A stretch of DNA of 64,000 nt from Cinnamomum chago (taxonomy: Eukaryota; Streptophyta; Magnoliopsida; Laurales; Lauraceae), in contig CP142457.1 of the NCBI GenBank assembly GCA_038049695.1, forward strand, positions 22,272,501 through 22,336,500, given 5' to 3'. Shown here in pieces: positions 1 through 10,596 of this stretch. Under the pieces are notes generated by a model, which worked only from the letters and a program-made list of their open reading frames with translations, was not told the DNA's origin and did not search any database. The translations under genes and the position numbers were made by a program. Within the stretch, counting starts at the first letter, position 1. Each line of letters opens with the position of its first letter.

Positions 1-227
1 GTTTTCGTTCAAAAGTACCGTACGACCCTCGCATGAAGTTCCGGTTTTCGCCCTAGCAAACACTGAACTCCCCGAAAGTGATTTCCACACCCAAGATTCA
101 CCCGAAACCCGTAGTAAACCGAAGAGTAGCTCGGAATATCCTAAAAATCGCATCTCATCCCAAAATCCCTTCATATGGATTTAGAGGCGTACGATAAGAC
201 AAGGACACCCGAAACCCTTTTTAGTTT
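1..227. repeat. Partial C-type monomer at left edge
   Basis: This is the last 227 bases of a C monomer, recognised by GTTTTCGTTCAAAAGTACCG at the start, CACCCGAAACCCGTAGTAAA and the C-specific end with GGCGTACGATAAGACAAGG. The array therefore continues to the left of the window. Confidence 0.95.
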
Positions 228-550
228 AAAACTTGATCCCGGATATTTCTAGATGTTGCCTTTGTACACAGAGTCGCAAGAAACACAGTGTGGAGTCAAC
301 AATTTCCTAGAGCCGCAAAGATTCTGCTTTAGTACAAAAGTATCATACGTCCCGCGCGAAGTTCGGGTTTTCTCCTTTACAACCAGAGAACTCCCCGAAA
401 GTGTTTACAATACCCAAGGTTCGCCCGAAACCCGTTTTAAACCGAAAAGTAGCTCGAAATATCCTAAATGGTGTATCTCAACCCAGAGTACCTTCAAATG
501 GATATCGAGGCGTGAGACAAGAGAAGGACACCCGAAACCCCTTCTATAGT
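228..550. repeat. Monomer type A (reference example)
   Basis: 323 bp. Type A is recognised by AAAACTTGATCCCGGATATT at its start, CCCGCGCGAAGTTCGG near offset 125, CTTTACAACCAGAGAACTCC, and an end with GGCGTGAGACAAGAGAAGG. It carries an XbaI-type TCTAGA near offset 20 and CGTACG or a close variant near offset 118. The decamer CCCGAAACCC occurs at 424-433 and 531-540. Another A monomer counted by hand (2822-3144) has 144 G+C in 323 bases (about 45%), with C in excess of G (80 to 64). This copy belongs to a subtype with ACAATACC and AAATGGTGTATC, seen again at 3794, 8652, 10597 and 12541. Confidence 0.95.
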
Positions 551-874
551 AAAACGTGATCCTGGAATTTTCTAGAGGGAGTCTTTGGACCAAGAGTCGC
601 ATTAAAACACAGTGTAGTGTCAGCCATATTCTCGAGCCGCATAGATTGTGTTTTCGTACTAAAGGACCGTACGACCCGCACGAAGTTCGGGTTTTCGCCT
701 TTACAAACACTGAACTCCCCGAATGTGTTTTCCTTACCCAAGATTCGCCCGAAACCCGTTTTAAACCGAAAAGTAGCTCGAAATATCTTAAAGAGCGCAT
801 CTCAACCAATAATCCCTACAAATGGATTTGGAGGCGTAAGGAAAGACAGAGACACCCGAAACCCCATTTAGAGT
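551..874. repeat. Monomer type B (reference example)
   Basis: 324 bp. Type B starts AAAACGTGATCCTGGAATTT and carries GAGGGAGTCTTTGGACC, a CTCGAGCC block (XhoI-type site) near offset 82, GACCGTACGACCCGCACGAA, and an end with GTAAGGAAAGACAGAGACAC. The CCCGAAACCC decamers lie at 748-757 and 855-864. B is clearly related to A along its whole length, with the closest match in the block from CGCCCGAAACCC to AGCTCGAAATAT. This copy is the subtype with GTGTCAGCC and GGAGGCGTAAGG. Confidence 0.95.
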
Positions 875-1199
875 ACAACGCAATCCCGGATTTTTCCAAA
901 GGGAGTCTTTGGACCAAGAGTCGCATGAAACACAGTGTTGACTTAACAACTTTCTAGAGCCGCACAGATTATGTTTTCGTTCAAAAGTACCGTACGACCC
1001 TCGCATGAAGTTCCGGTTTTCGCCCTAGCAAACACTGAACTCCCCGAAAGTGATTTCCACGACCAAGATTCACCCGAAACCCGTAGTAAACCGAAGAGTA
1101 GCTCGGAATATCCAAAAAATCGCATCTCATCCCAAAATCCCTTAATATGAATTTAGAGGCGTACGATAAGACAAGGACACCCGAAACCCTTTTTATTTT
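875..1199. repeat. Monomer type C (reference example)
   Basis: 325 bp. Type C starts ACAACGCAATCC or AAAACGCAATCC, shares GGGAGTCTTTGGACCAAGAG with B, and then has GTTGACTCAACAACTTTC (here GTTGACTTAAC), TTTTCGTTCAAAAGTACCG, TTCCGGTTTTCGCCCTAGC, ACCCGTAGTAAACCGAAGAG and an end with GTACGATAAGACAAGGACAC. It is the most divergent of the three types in its 3' half. Its last ~20 bases form a T-rich tract whose TTTATTTTAAAAC or TTTAGTTTAAAAC ending co-varies with the subtype of the next A monomer. Confidence 0.95.
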
Positions 1200-1847
1200 A
1201 AAACTTGATCCCGGATATTTCTAGATGTTGCCTTTTTACAAAGAGTCGCAAGAAACACAGTGTGGAGTCAACAATTTCCTAGAGCCGAAAAGATTATGCT
1301 TTAGTACAAAAGTATCGTACGTCCCGCGCGAAGTTCGGGTTTTCTCCTTTACGACCAGAGAACTCCCCGAAAGTGTTTACCATACCCAACGTTCGCCCGA
1401 AACCCGTTTTAAAACGAAAAGTAGCTCGAAATATCTTAAAGTGCTCATCTCAACCCAGAATCCCTTCAAATGGATTTGCAGCCGTAAGGAAAGACAGAGA
1501 CACCCGAAACCCCATTTAGAGTAAAACGCAGTCCCGGATTTTTCCAAAGGGAGTCTTTGGACCAAGAGTCGCATGAAACGCAGTGTTGAGTCAACAACTT
1601 TCTAGAGCCGCACAGATTATGTTTTCGTTCAAAAGTACCGTAATACCCTCGCACGAAGTTCCGGTTTTCGCCCTAGCAATCACAGAACTCCCCGAAAGTG
1701 ATTTCCACACTCAAGATTCACCCGAAACCCGTAGTAAACCGAAGAGTAGCTCGGAATATCCTAAAAATCGCATCTCATCCCAAAATTTCTTCATATGGAT
1801 TTAGAGGCGTACGATAAGACAAGGACACCCGAAACCCTTTTTAGTTT
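1200..1847. repeat. Isolated early dimer (delta-like), 648 bp
   Basis: A chimeric A/B monomer (1200-1522) is followed by a variant C (1523-1847) with GTAATACCCTCGCACG. It is the only two-monomer unit in the first 15 kb. Private differences from the later delta units include AAAACGAAAAGTAGC, AAAGTGCTCATC in place of AAAGAGCTCATC (so no GAGCTC), GATTTGCAGCCG and CGCAGTCCCGG. It is either a divergent sister or the ancestor of the later dimers. Confidence 0.9.
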
Positions 1848-2821
1848 AAAACTTGATCCCCGGATATTTCTAGATGTTGCCTTTATACACAGAGTCGCAA
1901 GAAACACAGTGTGGAGTCCACAATTTCCTAGAGCCGCAAAGATTCTGCATTAGTACAAAAGTATCGTACGTCCCGCGCGAAGTTCGGGTTTTCTCCTTTA
2001 CAACCAGAGAACTCCCCGAAAGTGTTTACCATACCCAAGGTTCGCCCGAAACCCGTTTTAAACCGAAAAGTAGCTCGAAATATCCTAAAAGGTGCATCTC
2101 AACCCAGAATACCTTCAAATGGATTTCGAGGCGTGACACAAGAGAAGGACACCCGAAACCCCTTCTATTGTAAAACGTGATCCTGGAATTTTCTAGAGGG
2201 AGTCTTTGGACCAAGAGTCGCATTAAAACACAGTGTAGAGTCAACCATATTCTCGAGCCGCATAGATTGTGTTTTCATACCAAAAGGACCGTACGACCCG
2301 CACGAAGTACGGGTTTTCGCCTTTACAAACACTGAACTCCCCGAATGTGTTTTCCTTACCCAAGATTCGCCCGAAACCCGTTTTAAACCGAAAAGTAGCT
2401 CGAAATATCTTAAAGAGCGCATCGTAACCCAGAATCCCATCAAATGGATTTGGAGCCGTAAGGAAAGACAGAGACACCCGAAACCCCATTTAGAGTACAA
2501 CGCAATCCCGGATTTTTCCAAAGGGAGTCTTTGGACCAAGAGTCGCATGAAACACAGTGTTGACTCAACAACTTTCTAGAGCCACACAGATTATGTTTTC
2601 GTTCAAAAGTACCGTACGACCCTCGCATGAAGTTCCGGTTTTCGCCCTAGCAAACACTGAACTCCTCGAAAGTGATTTCCACACCCAAGATTCACCCGAA
2701 ACCCGTAGTAAACCGAAGAGTAGCTCGGAATATCCTAAAAATCGCATCTCATCCCAAAATCCCAAAATATGGAATTAGAGACGTACGATAAGACAAGGAC
2801 ACCCGAAAACCTTTTTAGTTT
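1848..2821. repeat. A-B-C trimer, 974 bp
   Basis: Two single-base insertions make this the longest trimer: GATCCCCGG in A and CATACCAAAAGG in B. Its C monomer ends CCCAAAATATGGAATTAGAG, a rare variant found again only near 9570 and 11515. Confidence 0.92.
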
Positions 2822-3793
2822 AAAACTTGATCCCGGATATTTCTAGATGTTGCCTTTGTACACAGAGTCGCAAGAAACACAGTGTGGAGTTAACTATTTC
2901 CTAGAGCCGCAAAGATTCTGCTTTAGTACAAAAGTATCGTACGTCCCGCGCGAAGTTCGGGTTTTCTCCTTTACAACCAGAGAACTCCCCGAAAGTGTTT
3001 ACCATACCCAAGGTTCGCCCGAAACCCGTTTTAAACCGAAAAGTAGCTCGAAATATCCTAAAAGGTGCATCTCAACCCAGAATACCTTCAAATGGATTTC
3101 GAGGCGTGAGACAAGAGAAGGACACCCGAAACCCCTTCTATAGTAAAACGTGATCCTGGAATTTTCTAGAGGGAGTCTTTGGACCAAGAGTCGCATTAAA
3201 ACACAGTGTAGAGTCAGCCATATTCTCGAGCCGTATAGATTGTGTTTTCGTACTAAAGGACCGTACGACCCGCACGAAGTACGGGTTTTCGCCTTTACAA
3301 ACACTGAACTCCCCGAATGTGTTTTCCTTACCCAAGATTCGCCCGAAACCCGTTTTAAACCGAAAAGTAGCTCGAAATATCTTAAAGAGCGCATCTCAAC
3401 CCAGAATCCCTTCAAATGGATTTGGAGCCGTAAGGAAAGACAGAGACACCCGAAACCCCATTTAGAGTAAAACGCAATCCCGGATTTTTCCAAAGGGAGT
3501 CTTTGGACCAAGAGTCACATGAAACACAGTGTTGACTCAACAACTTTCTAGAGCCGCAAAGATTATTTTTTCGTTCAAAAGTACCGTACGACCCTCGCAT
3601 GAAGTTCCGGTTTTCGCCCTAGCAAACACTGAACTCCCCGAAAGTGATTTCCACACCCAAGATTCACCCGAAACCCGTAGTAAACCGAAGAGTAGCTCGG
3701 AATATCCTAAAAATCGCATCTCATCCCAAAATTTCTTCATATGGATTTAGAGGCGTACGATAAGACAAGGACACCCGAAACCCTTTTTAGTTT
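2822..3793. repeat. A-B-C trimer, 972 bp
   Basis: A has GAGTTAACTATTTCC (shared with 9624 and 11569), B has GAGTCAGCC and CCGTATAGATTG, and C has AGTCACATG and GATTATTTTTTCG. The same B and C variants return in the 6708 unit, so these trimers share ancestry. Confidence 0.92.
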
Positions 3794-4764
3794 AAAACTT
3801 GATCCCGGATATTTCTAGATGTTGCCTTTGTACACAGAGTCGCAAGAAACACAGTGTGGAGTCAACAATTTCATAGAGCCGCAAAGATTCTGCTTTAGTA
3901 CAAAAGTATCGTACGTCCCGCGCGAAGTTCGGGTTTTCTCCTTTACAACCAGAGAACTCCCCGAAAGTGTTTACAATACCCAAGGTTCGCCCGAAACCCG
4001 TTTTAAACCGAAAAGTAGCTCGAAATATCCTAAATGGTGTATCTCAACCCAGAGTACCTTCAAATGGATATCGAGGCGTGAGACAAGAGAAGGACACCCG
4101 AAACCCCTTCTACAGTAAAACGTGATCCTGGAATTTTCTAGAGGGAGTCTTTGGACCAAGAGTCGCATTAGAACACAGTGTAGTGTCAGCCATATTCTCG
4201 AGCCGCATAGATTGTGTTTTCGTACTAAAGGACCGTACGACCCGCACGAAGTTCGGGTTTTCGCCTTTACAAACACTGAACTCCCCGAATGTGTTTTCCT
4301 TACCCAAGATTCGCCCGAAACCCGTTTTAAACCGAAAAGTAGCTCGAAATAACTTAAAGAGCGCATCTCAACCCAGAATCCCTACAAATGGATTTGGAGG
4401 CGTAAGGAAAGACAGAGACACCCGAAACCCCATTTAGAGTACAACGCAATCCCGGATTTTTCCAAAGGGAGTCTTTGGACCAAGAGTCGCATGAAACACA
4501 GTGTTGACTCAACAACTTTCTAGAGCCGCACAGATTATGTTTTCGTTCAAAAGTACCGTACGACCCTCGCATGAAGTTCCGGTTTTCGCCCTAGCAAACA
4601 CTGAACTCCTCGAAAGTGATTTCCACACCCAAGATTCACCCGAAACCCGTAGTAAACCGAAGAGTAGCTCGGAATATCCTAAAAATCGCATCTCATCCCA
4701 AAATCCCTTAATATGGATTTAGAGGCGTACGATAAGACAAGGACACCCGAAAACCTTTTAGTTT
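3794..4764. repeat. A-B-C trimer, 971 bp
   Basis: Same A subtype as the unit at 228, with TTTCATAGAGCC added. B has GTGTCAGCC and the CGAAATAACTT variant that later marks beta units. C begins ACAACGC and ends with one T fewer (AAACCTTTTAG). Confidence 0.92.
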
Positions 4765-5736
4765 AAAACTTGATCCCGGATATTTCTAGATGTTGCCTTT
4801 GTACACAGAGTCGCAAGAAACACAGTGTGGAGTCAACAATTTCCTAGAGCCGCAAAGATTCTGCTTTAGTACAAAAGTATCGTACGTCCCGCGCGAAGCT
4901 TGGGTTTTCTCCTTTACAACCAGAGAACTGCCCGAAAGTGTTTACCATACCCAAGGTTCGCCCGAAACCCGTTTTAAACCGAAAAGTAGCTCGAAATATC
5001 CTAAAAGGTGCATCTCAAAACAGAATACCTTCAAATGGATTTCGAGGCGTGAGACAAGAGAAGGACACCCGAAACCCCTTCTATAGTAAAACGTGATCCT
5101 GGAATTTTCTAGAGGGAGTCTTTGGACCAAGAGTCGCATTAAAACACAGTGTAGAGTCAACCATATTCTCGAGCCGCATAGATTTTGTTTTCATACTAAA
5201 GGACCGTATGACCCGCACGAAGTACGGGTTTTCGCCTTTACAAACACTGAACTCCCCGAATGTGTTTTCCTTACCCAAGATTCGCCCGAAACCCGTTTTA
5301 AACCGAAAAGTAGCTCGAAATATCTTAAAGAGCGCATCTCAACCCAGAATCCCATCAAATGGATTTGGAGCCGTAAGGAAAGACAGAGACACCCGAAACC
5401 CCATTTAGAGTAAAACGCAATCCCGGATTTTTCCAAAGGGAGTCTTTCGACCAAGAGTCGCATGAAACACAGTGTTGACTCAACAACTTTCTAGAGCCGC
5501 ACAGATTATGTTTTCGTTCAAAAGTACCGTACGACCCTCGCATGAAGTTCCGGTTTTTGCCCTAGCAAACACTGAACTCCTCGAAAGTGATTTCCACACC
5601 CAAGATTCACCCGAAACCCGTAGTAAACCGAAGAGTAGCTCGGAATATCCTAAAAATCGCATCTCATCCCAAAATCCCTTAATATGGATTTAGAGGCGTA
5701 CGATAAGACAAGGACACCCGAAAACCTTTTTAGTTT
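4765..5736. repeat. A-B-C trimer, 972 bp
   Basis: A carries CGAAGCTTGGG (an AAGCTT, absent from most units), GAACTGCCC and CATCTCAAAACAG. The last variant later marks gamma units. B has TTTCATACTAAAGG and CCGTATGACC. Confidence 0.92.
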
Positions 5737-6707
5737 AAAACTTGATCCCGGATATTTCTAGATGTTGCCTTTGTACACAGAGTCGCAAGAAACACAGTGT
5801 GGAGTCAACAATTTCCTAGAGCCGCAAAGATTCTGCTTTAGTACAAAAGTATCGTACGTCCCGCGCGAAGTTCGGGTTTTCTCCTTTACAACCAGAGAAC
5901 TCCCCGAAAGTGTTTACCATACCCAAGGTTCGCCCGAAACCCGTTTTAAACCGAAAAGTAGCTCAAAATATCCTAAAAGGTGCATCTCAACCCAGAATAC
6001 CTTCAAATGGATTTCGAGGCGTGAGACAAGAGAAGGACACCCGAAACCCCTTCTATAGTAAAACGTGATCCTGGAATTTTCTAGAGGGAGTCTTTGGACC
6101 AAGAGTCGCATTAAAACACAGTGTAGAGTCAGCCATATTCTCGAGCCGTATAGATTGTGTTTTCGTACTAAAGGACCGTACGACCCGCACGAAGTACGGG
6201 TTTTCGCCTTTACAAACACTGAACTCCCCGAATGTGTTTTCCTTACCCAAGATTCGCCCGAAACCCGTTTTAAACCGAAAAGTAGCTCGAAATATCTTAA
6301 AGAGCGCATCTCAACCCAGAATCCCATCAAATGGATTTGGAGCCGTAAGGAAAGACAGAGACACCCGAAACCCCATTTAGAGTAAAACGCAATCCCGGAT
6401 TTTTCCAAAGGGAGTCTTTGGACCAAGAGTCGCATGAAACACAGTGTTGACTCAACAACTTTCTAGAGCCGCACAGATTATGTTTTCGCTCAAAAGTACC
6501 GTACGACCCTCGCATGAAGTTCCGGTTTTCGCCCTAGCAAACACTGAACTCCTCGAAAGTGATTTCCACACCCAAGATTCACCCGAAACCCGTAGTAAAC
6601 CGAAGAGTAGCTCGGAATATCCTAAAAATCGCATCTCATCCCAAAATCCCTTAATATGGATTTAGAGGCGTACGATAAGACAAGGACACCAGAAAACCTT
6701 TTAGTTT
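5737..6707. repeat. A-B-C trimer, 971 bp
   Basis: Standard A; B of the CCGTATAGATTG subtype; C with TTTTCGCTCAAAAG and GGACACCAGAAAACC, with one T lost from the terminal T tract. Confidence 0.92.
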
Positions 6708-7679
6708 AAAACTTGATCCCGGATATTTCTAGATGTTGCCTTTGTACACAGAGTCGCAAGAAACACAATGTGGAGTCAACAATTTCCTAGAGCCGTAAAG
6801 ATTCTGCTTTAGTACAAAAGTATCGTACGTCCCGCGCGAAGTTCGGGTTTTCTCCTTTACAACCAGAGAACTCCCCGAAAGTGTTTACCATACCCAAGGT
6901 TCGCCCGAAACCCGTTGTAAACCGAAAAGTAGCTCGAAATATCCTAAAAGGTGCATCTCAACCCAGAATACCTTCAAATGGATTTCGAGGCGTGAGACAA
7001 GAGAAGGACACCCGAAACCCCTTCTATAGTAAAACGTGATCCTGGAATTTTCTAGAGGGAGTCTTTGGACCAAGAGTCGCATTAAAACACAGTGTAGAGT
7101 CAGCCATATTCTCGAGCCGTATAGATTGTGTTTTCTTACTAAAGGACCGTACGACCCGCACGAAGTACGGGTTTTCGCCTTTACAAACACTGAACTCCCC
7201 GAATGTGTTTTCCTTACCCAAGATTCGCCCGAAACCCGTTTTAAACCGAAAAGTAGCTCGAAATATCTTAAAGAGCGCATCTCAACCCAGAATCCCTTCA
7301 AATGGATTTGGAGCCGTAAGGAAAGACAGAGACACCCGAAACCCCATTTAGAGTAAAACGCAATCCCGGATTTTTCCAAAGGGAGTCTTTGGACCAAGAG
7401 TCACATGAAACACAGTGTTGACTCAACAACTTTCTAGAGCCGCACAGATTATTTTTTCGTTCAAAAGTACCGTACGACCCTCGCATGAAGTTCCGGTTTT
7501 CGCCCTAGCAAACACTGAACTCCTCGAAAGTGATTTCCACACCCAAGATTCACCCGAAACCCGTAGTAAACCGAAGAGTAGCTCGGAATATCCTAAAAAT
7601 CGCATCTCATCCCAAAATCCCTTAATATGGATTTAGAGGCGTACGATAAGACAAGGACACCCGAAACCCTTTTTATTTT
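6708..7679. repeat. A-B-C trimer, 972 bp
   Basis: A has GCCGTAAAGATTC, which puts a stop codon into the frame that is open in neighbouring A monomers, plus CACAATGTGG and CCCGTTGTAAACC. B has TTTTCTTACTAAAGG. C has AGTCACATG and ATTATTTTTTCG as in the 2822 unit. Confidence 0.92.
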
Positions 7680-8651
7680 AAAACTTGATCCCGGATATTT
7701 CTAGATGTTGCCCTTTTACACAGAGTCGCAAGAAACACAGTGTGGAGTCAACAATTACCTAGAGCCGCAAAGATTCTGCTTTAGTACAAAAGTATCGTAC
7801 GTCCCGCGCGAAGTTCGGGTTTTCTCCTTTACAACCAGAGAACTCCCCGAAAGTGTTTACCATTCCCAAGGTTCGCCCGAAACCCGTTTTAAACCGAAAA
7901 GTAGCTCGAAATATCCTAAAAGGTGCATCTCAACACAGAATACCTTCAAATGGATTTCGAGGCGTGAGACAAGAGAAGGACACCCGAAATCCCTTCTATA
8001 GTAAAACGTGATCCTGGAATTTTCTAGAGGGAGTCTTTGGACCAAGAGTCGCATTAAAACACAGTGTAGAGTCAACCATATTCTCGAGCCGCATAGATTG
8101 TGTTTTCGTACTAAAGGACCGTACGACCCGCACGAAGTACGGGTTTTCGCCTTTACAAACACTGAACTCCCCGAATGTGTTTTCCTTACCCAAGATTCGC
8201 CCGAAACCCGTTTTAAACCGAAAAGTAGCTCGAAATATCTTAAAGAGCGCATCTCAACCCAGAATCCCTTCAAATGGATTTGGAGCCGTAAGGAAAGACA
8301 GAGACACCCGAAACCCAATTTAGAGTAAAACGCAATCCCGGATTTTTCCAAAGGGAGTCTTTGGACCAAGAGTCGCATGAAACACAGTGTTCACTCAACA
8401 ACTTTCTAGAGCCGCACAGATTATGTTTTCGTTCAAAAGTACCGTACGACCCTCGCATGAAGTTCCGGTTTTCGCCCTAGCAAACACTGAACTCCCCGAA
8501 AGTGATTTCCACACCCAAGATTCACCCGAAACCCGTAGTAAACCGAAGAGTAGCTCGGAATATCCTAAAAATCGCATCTCATCCCAAAATCCCTTCATAT
8601 GGATTTAGAGGCGTACGATAAGACAAGGACACCCGAAACCCTTTTTAGTTT
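7680..8651. repeat. A-B-C trimer, 972 bp
   Basis: A has GTTGCCCTTTTACAC, CAATTACCTAGAG, CCATTCCCAAGG and CCGAAATCCC. B ends with ACCCAATTTAGAG. C has GTGTTCACTCAAC. All are private single-base changes. Confidence 0.92.
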
Positions 8652-9623
8652 AAAACTTGATCCCGGATATTTCTAGATGTTGCCTTTGTACACAGAGTCG
8701 CAAGAAACACAGTGTGGAGTCAACAATTTCCTAGAGCCGCAAAGATTCTGCTTTAGTACAAAAGTATCATACGTCCCGCGCGAAGTTCGGGTTTTCTCCT
8801 TTACAACCAGAGAACTCCCCGAAAGTGTTTACAATACCCAAGGTTCGCCCGAAACCCGTTTTAAACCGAAAAGTAGCTCGAAATATCCTAAATGGTGTAT
8901 CTCAACCCAGAGTACCTTCAAATGGATATCGAGGCGTGAGACAAGAGAAGGACACCCGAAACCCCTTCTATAGTAAAACGTGACCCTGGAATTTTCTAGA
9001 GGGAGTCTTTGGACCAAGAGTCGCATTAAAACACAGTGTAGTGTCAGCCATATTCTCGAGCCGCATAGATTGTGTTTTCGTACTAAAGGACCGTACGACC
9101 CGCACGAAGTTCGGGTTTTCGCCTTTACAAACACTGAACTCCCCGAATGTGTTTTCCTTACCCAAGATTCGCCCGAAACCCGTTTTAAACCGAAAAGTAG
9201 CTCGAAATATCTTAAAGAGCGCATCGTAACCCAGAATCCCATCAAATGGATTTGGAGCCGTAAGGAAAGACAGAGACACCCGAAACCCCATTTAGAGTAA
9301 AACGCAATCCCGGATTTTTCCAAAGGGAGTCTTTGGACCAAGAGTCGCATGAAACACAGTGTTGACTCAACAACTTTCTAGAGCCACACAGATTATTCTT
9401 TCGTTCAAAAGTACCGTACGACTCTCGCATGAAGTTCCGGTTTTCGCCCTAGCAAACACTGAACTCCTCGAAAGTGATTTCCACACCCAAGATTCACCCG
9501 AAACCCGTAGTAAACCGAAGAGTAGCTCGGAATATCCTAAAAATCGCATCTCATCCCAAAATCCCAAAATATGGAATTAGAGACGTACGATAAGACAAGG
9601 ACACCCGAAAACCTTTTTAGTTT
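8652..9623. repeat. A-B-C trimer, 972 bp
   Basis: A is nearly identical to the A at 228, including the shared GTATCATACG. C (from 9299) has GCCACACAGATTATTC, ACGACTCTCGC and AAAATATGGAATTAGAG. This C begins the tract that is repeated from 11244. Confidence 0.92.
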
Positions 9624-10596
9624 AAAACTTGATCCCGGATATTTCTAGCGGTTGCCTTTGTACACAGAGTCGCAAGAAACACAGTGTGGAGTTAACTATT
9701 TCCTAGAGCCGCAAAGATTCTGCTTTAAGTACAAAAGTATCGTACGTCCCGCGCGAAGTTCGGGTTTTCTCCTTTACAACCAGAGAACTCCCCGAAAGTG
9801 TTTACCATACCCAAGGTTAGCCCGAAACCCGTTTTAAACCGAAAAGTAGCTCGAAATATCCTAAAAGGTGCATCTCAACCCAGAATACCTTCAAATGGAT
9901 TTCGAGGCGTGAGACAAGAGAAGGACACCCGAAACCCCTTCTATAGTAAAACGTGATCCTGGAATTTTCTAGAGGGAGTCTTTGGACCAAGAGTCGCATT
10001 AAAACACAGTGTAGAGTCAGCCATATTCTCGAGCCGTATAGATTGTGTTTTCGTACTAAAGGACCGTACGACCCGCACGAAGTACGGGTTTTCGCCTTTA
10101 CAAACACTGAACTCCCCGTATGTGTTTTCCATACCCAAGATTCGCCCGAAACCCGTTTTAAACCGAAAAGTAGCTCGAAATATCTTAAAGAGCGCATCTC
10201 AACCCAGAATCCCTTCAAATGGATTTGGAGCCGTAAGGAAAGACAGAGACACCCGAAACCCCATTTAGAGTAAAACGCAATCCCGGATTTTTCCAAAGGG
10301 AGTCTTTGGACCAAGAGTCACATGAAACACAGTGTTGACTCAACAACTTTCTAGAGCCGCACAGATTATGTTTTCGTTCAAAAGTACCGTACGACCCTCG
10401 CATGAAGTTCCGGTTTTCGCCCTAGCAAACACTGAACTCCCCGAAAGTGATTTCCACACTCAAGATTCACCCGAAACCCGTAGTAAACCAAAGAGTAGCT
10501 CGGAATATCCTAAAAATCGCATCTCATCCCAAAATCCCTTAATATGGATTTAGAGAAGTACGATAAGACAAGGACACCCGAAACCCTTTTTAGTTT
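9624..10596. repeat. A-B-C trimer, 973 bp, duplicated
   Basis: A has CTAGCGGTTGCC and GGTTAGCCCG, and an extra A in CTTTAAGTACAAAAG. B has CCCGTATGTG and TTCCATACCC. The 11569 unit has the same markers except for the extra A, so the two units are copies. Confidence 0.92.

Larger units (their letters stand above)
228..1199. repeat. A-B-C trimer, 972 bp
   Basis: Monomers start at 228, 551 and 875. It combines the AATGGTG-subtype A, a GGAGGCG-subtype B and a C ending TTAATATGAATTTAGAGG. That C ending is otherwise typical of alpha units, so this unit resembles an alpha precursor sitting just before a dimer, the order also seen to the right of 14485. Confidence 0.92.

Noticed and set aside
424..433. 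CCCGAAACCC resembles the plant telomere word CCCTAAACCC
   Set aside because: Only one decamer at a time, never in tandem, with the same T-to-G mismatch in every copy. More likely chance or part of the possible sub-repeat than an interstitial telomere.
424..449. CENP-B-box-like word, CCCG..T.....CGAA, in A and B monomers
   Set aside because: The spacing between the two conserved halves is one base too long (five instead of four between the T and CGAA) and C monomers also lack the T. No experimental basis for a CENP-B partner in an unknown organism.
253..549. 98-99 codon plus-strand open frame starting in nearly every A monomer
   Set aside because: Position and length track the satellite period. 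Stop codons arise freely in copies (for example in the A of 6708 and at TTCAAATAGATTTCG in the A of 33602) and alpha copies are frameshifted by an extra T, so no selection on the frame is apparent.
875..1199. Promoter or TATA-like words in A/T-rich parts of the monomer
   Set aside because: Short A/T words are expected by chance at this composition and none shows a consistent promoter arrangement. Satellite transcription cannot be inferred.
5914..6435. 173-codon minus-strand open frame, and its copies at 7857, 8829, 20494, 24057, 27620, 34750, 49660 and 55818
   Set aside because: It spans parts of two to three satellite monomers, recurs with the array, is interrupted in many units by single substitutions, overlaps open frames on the other strand, and shows no recognisable domain.
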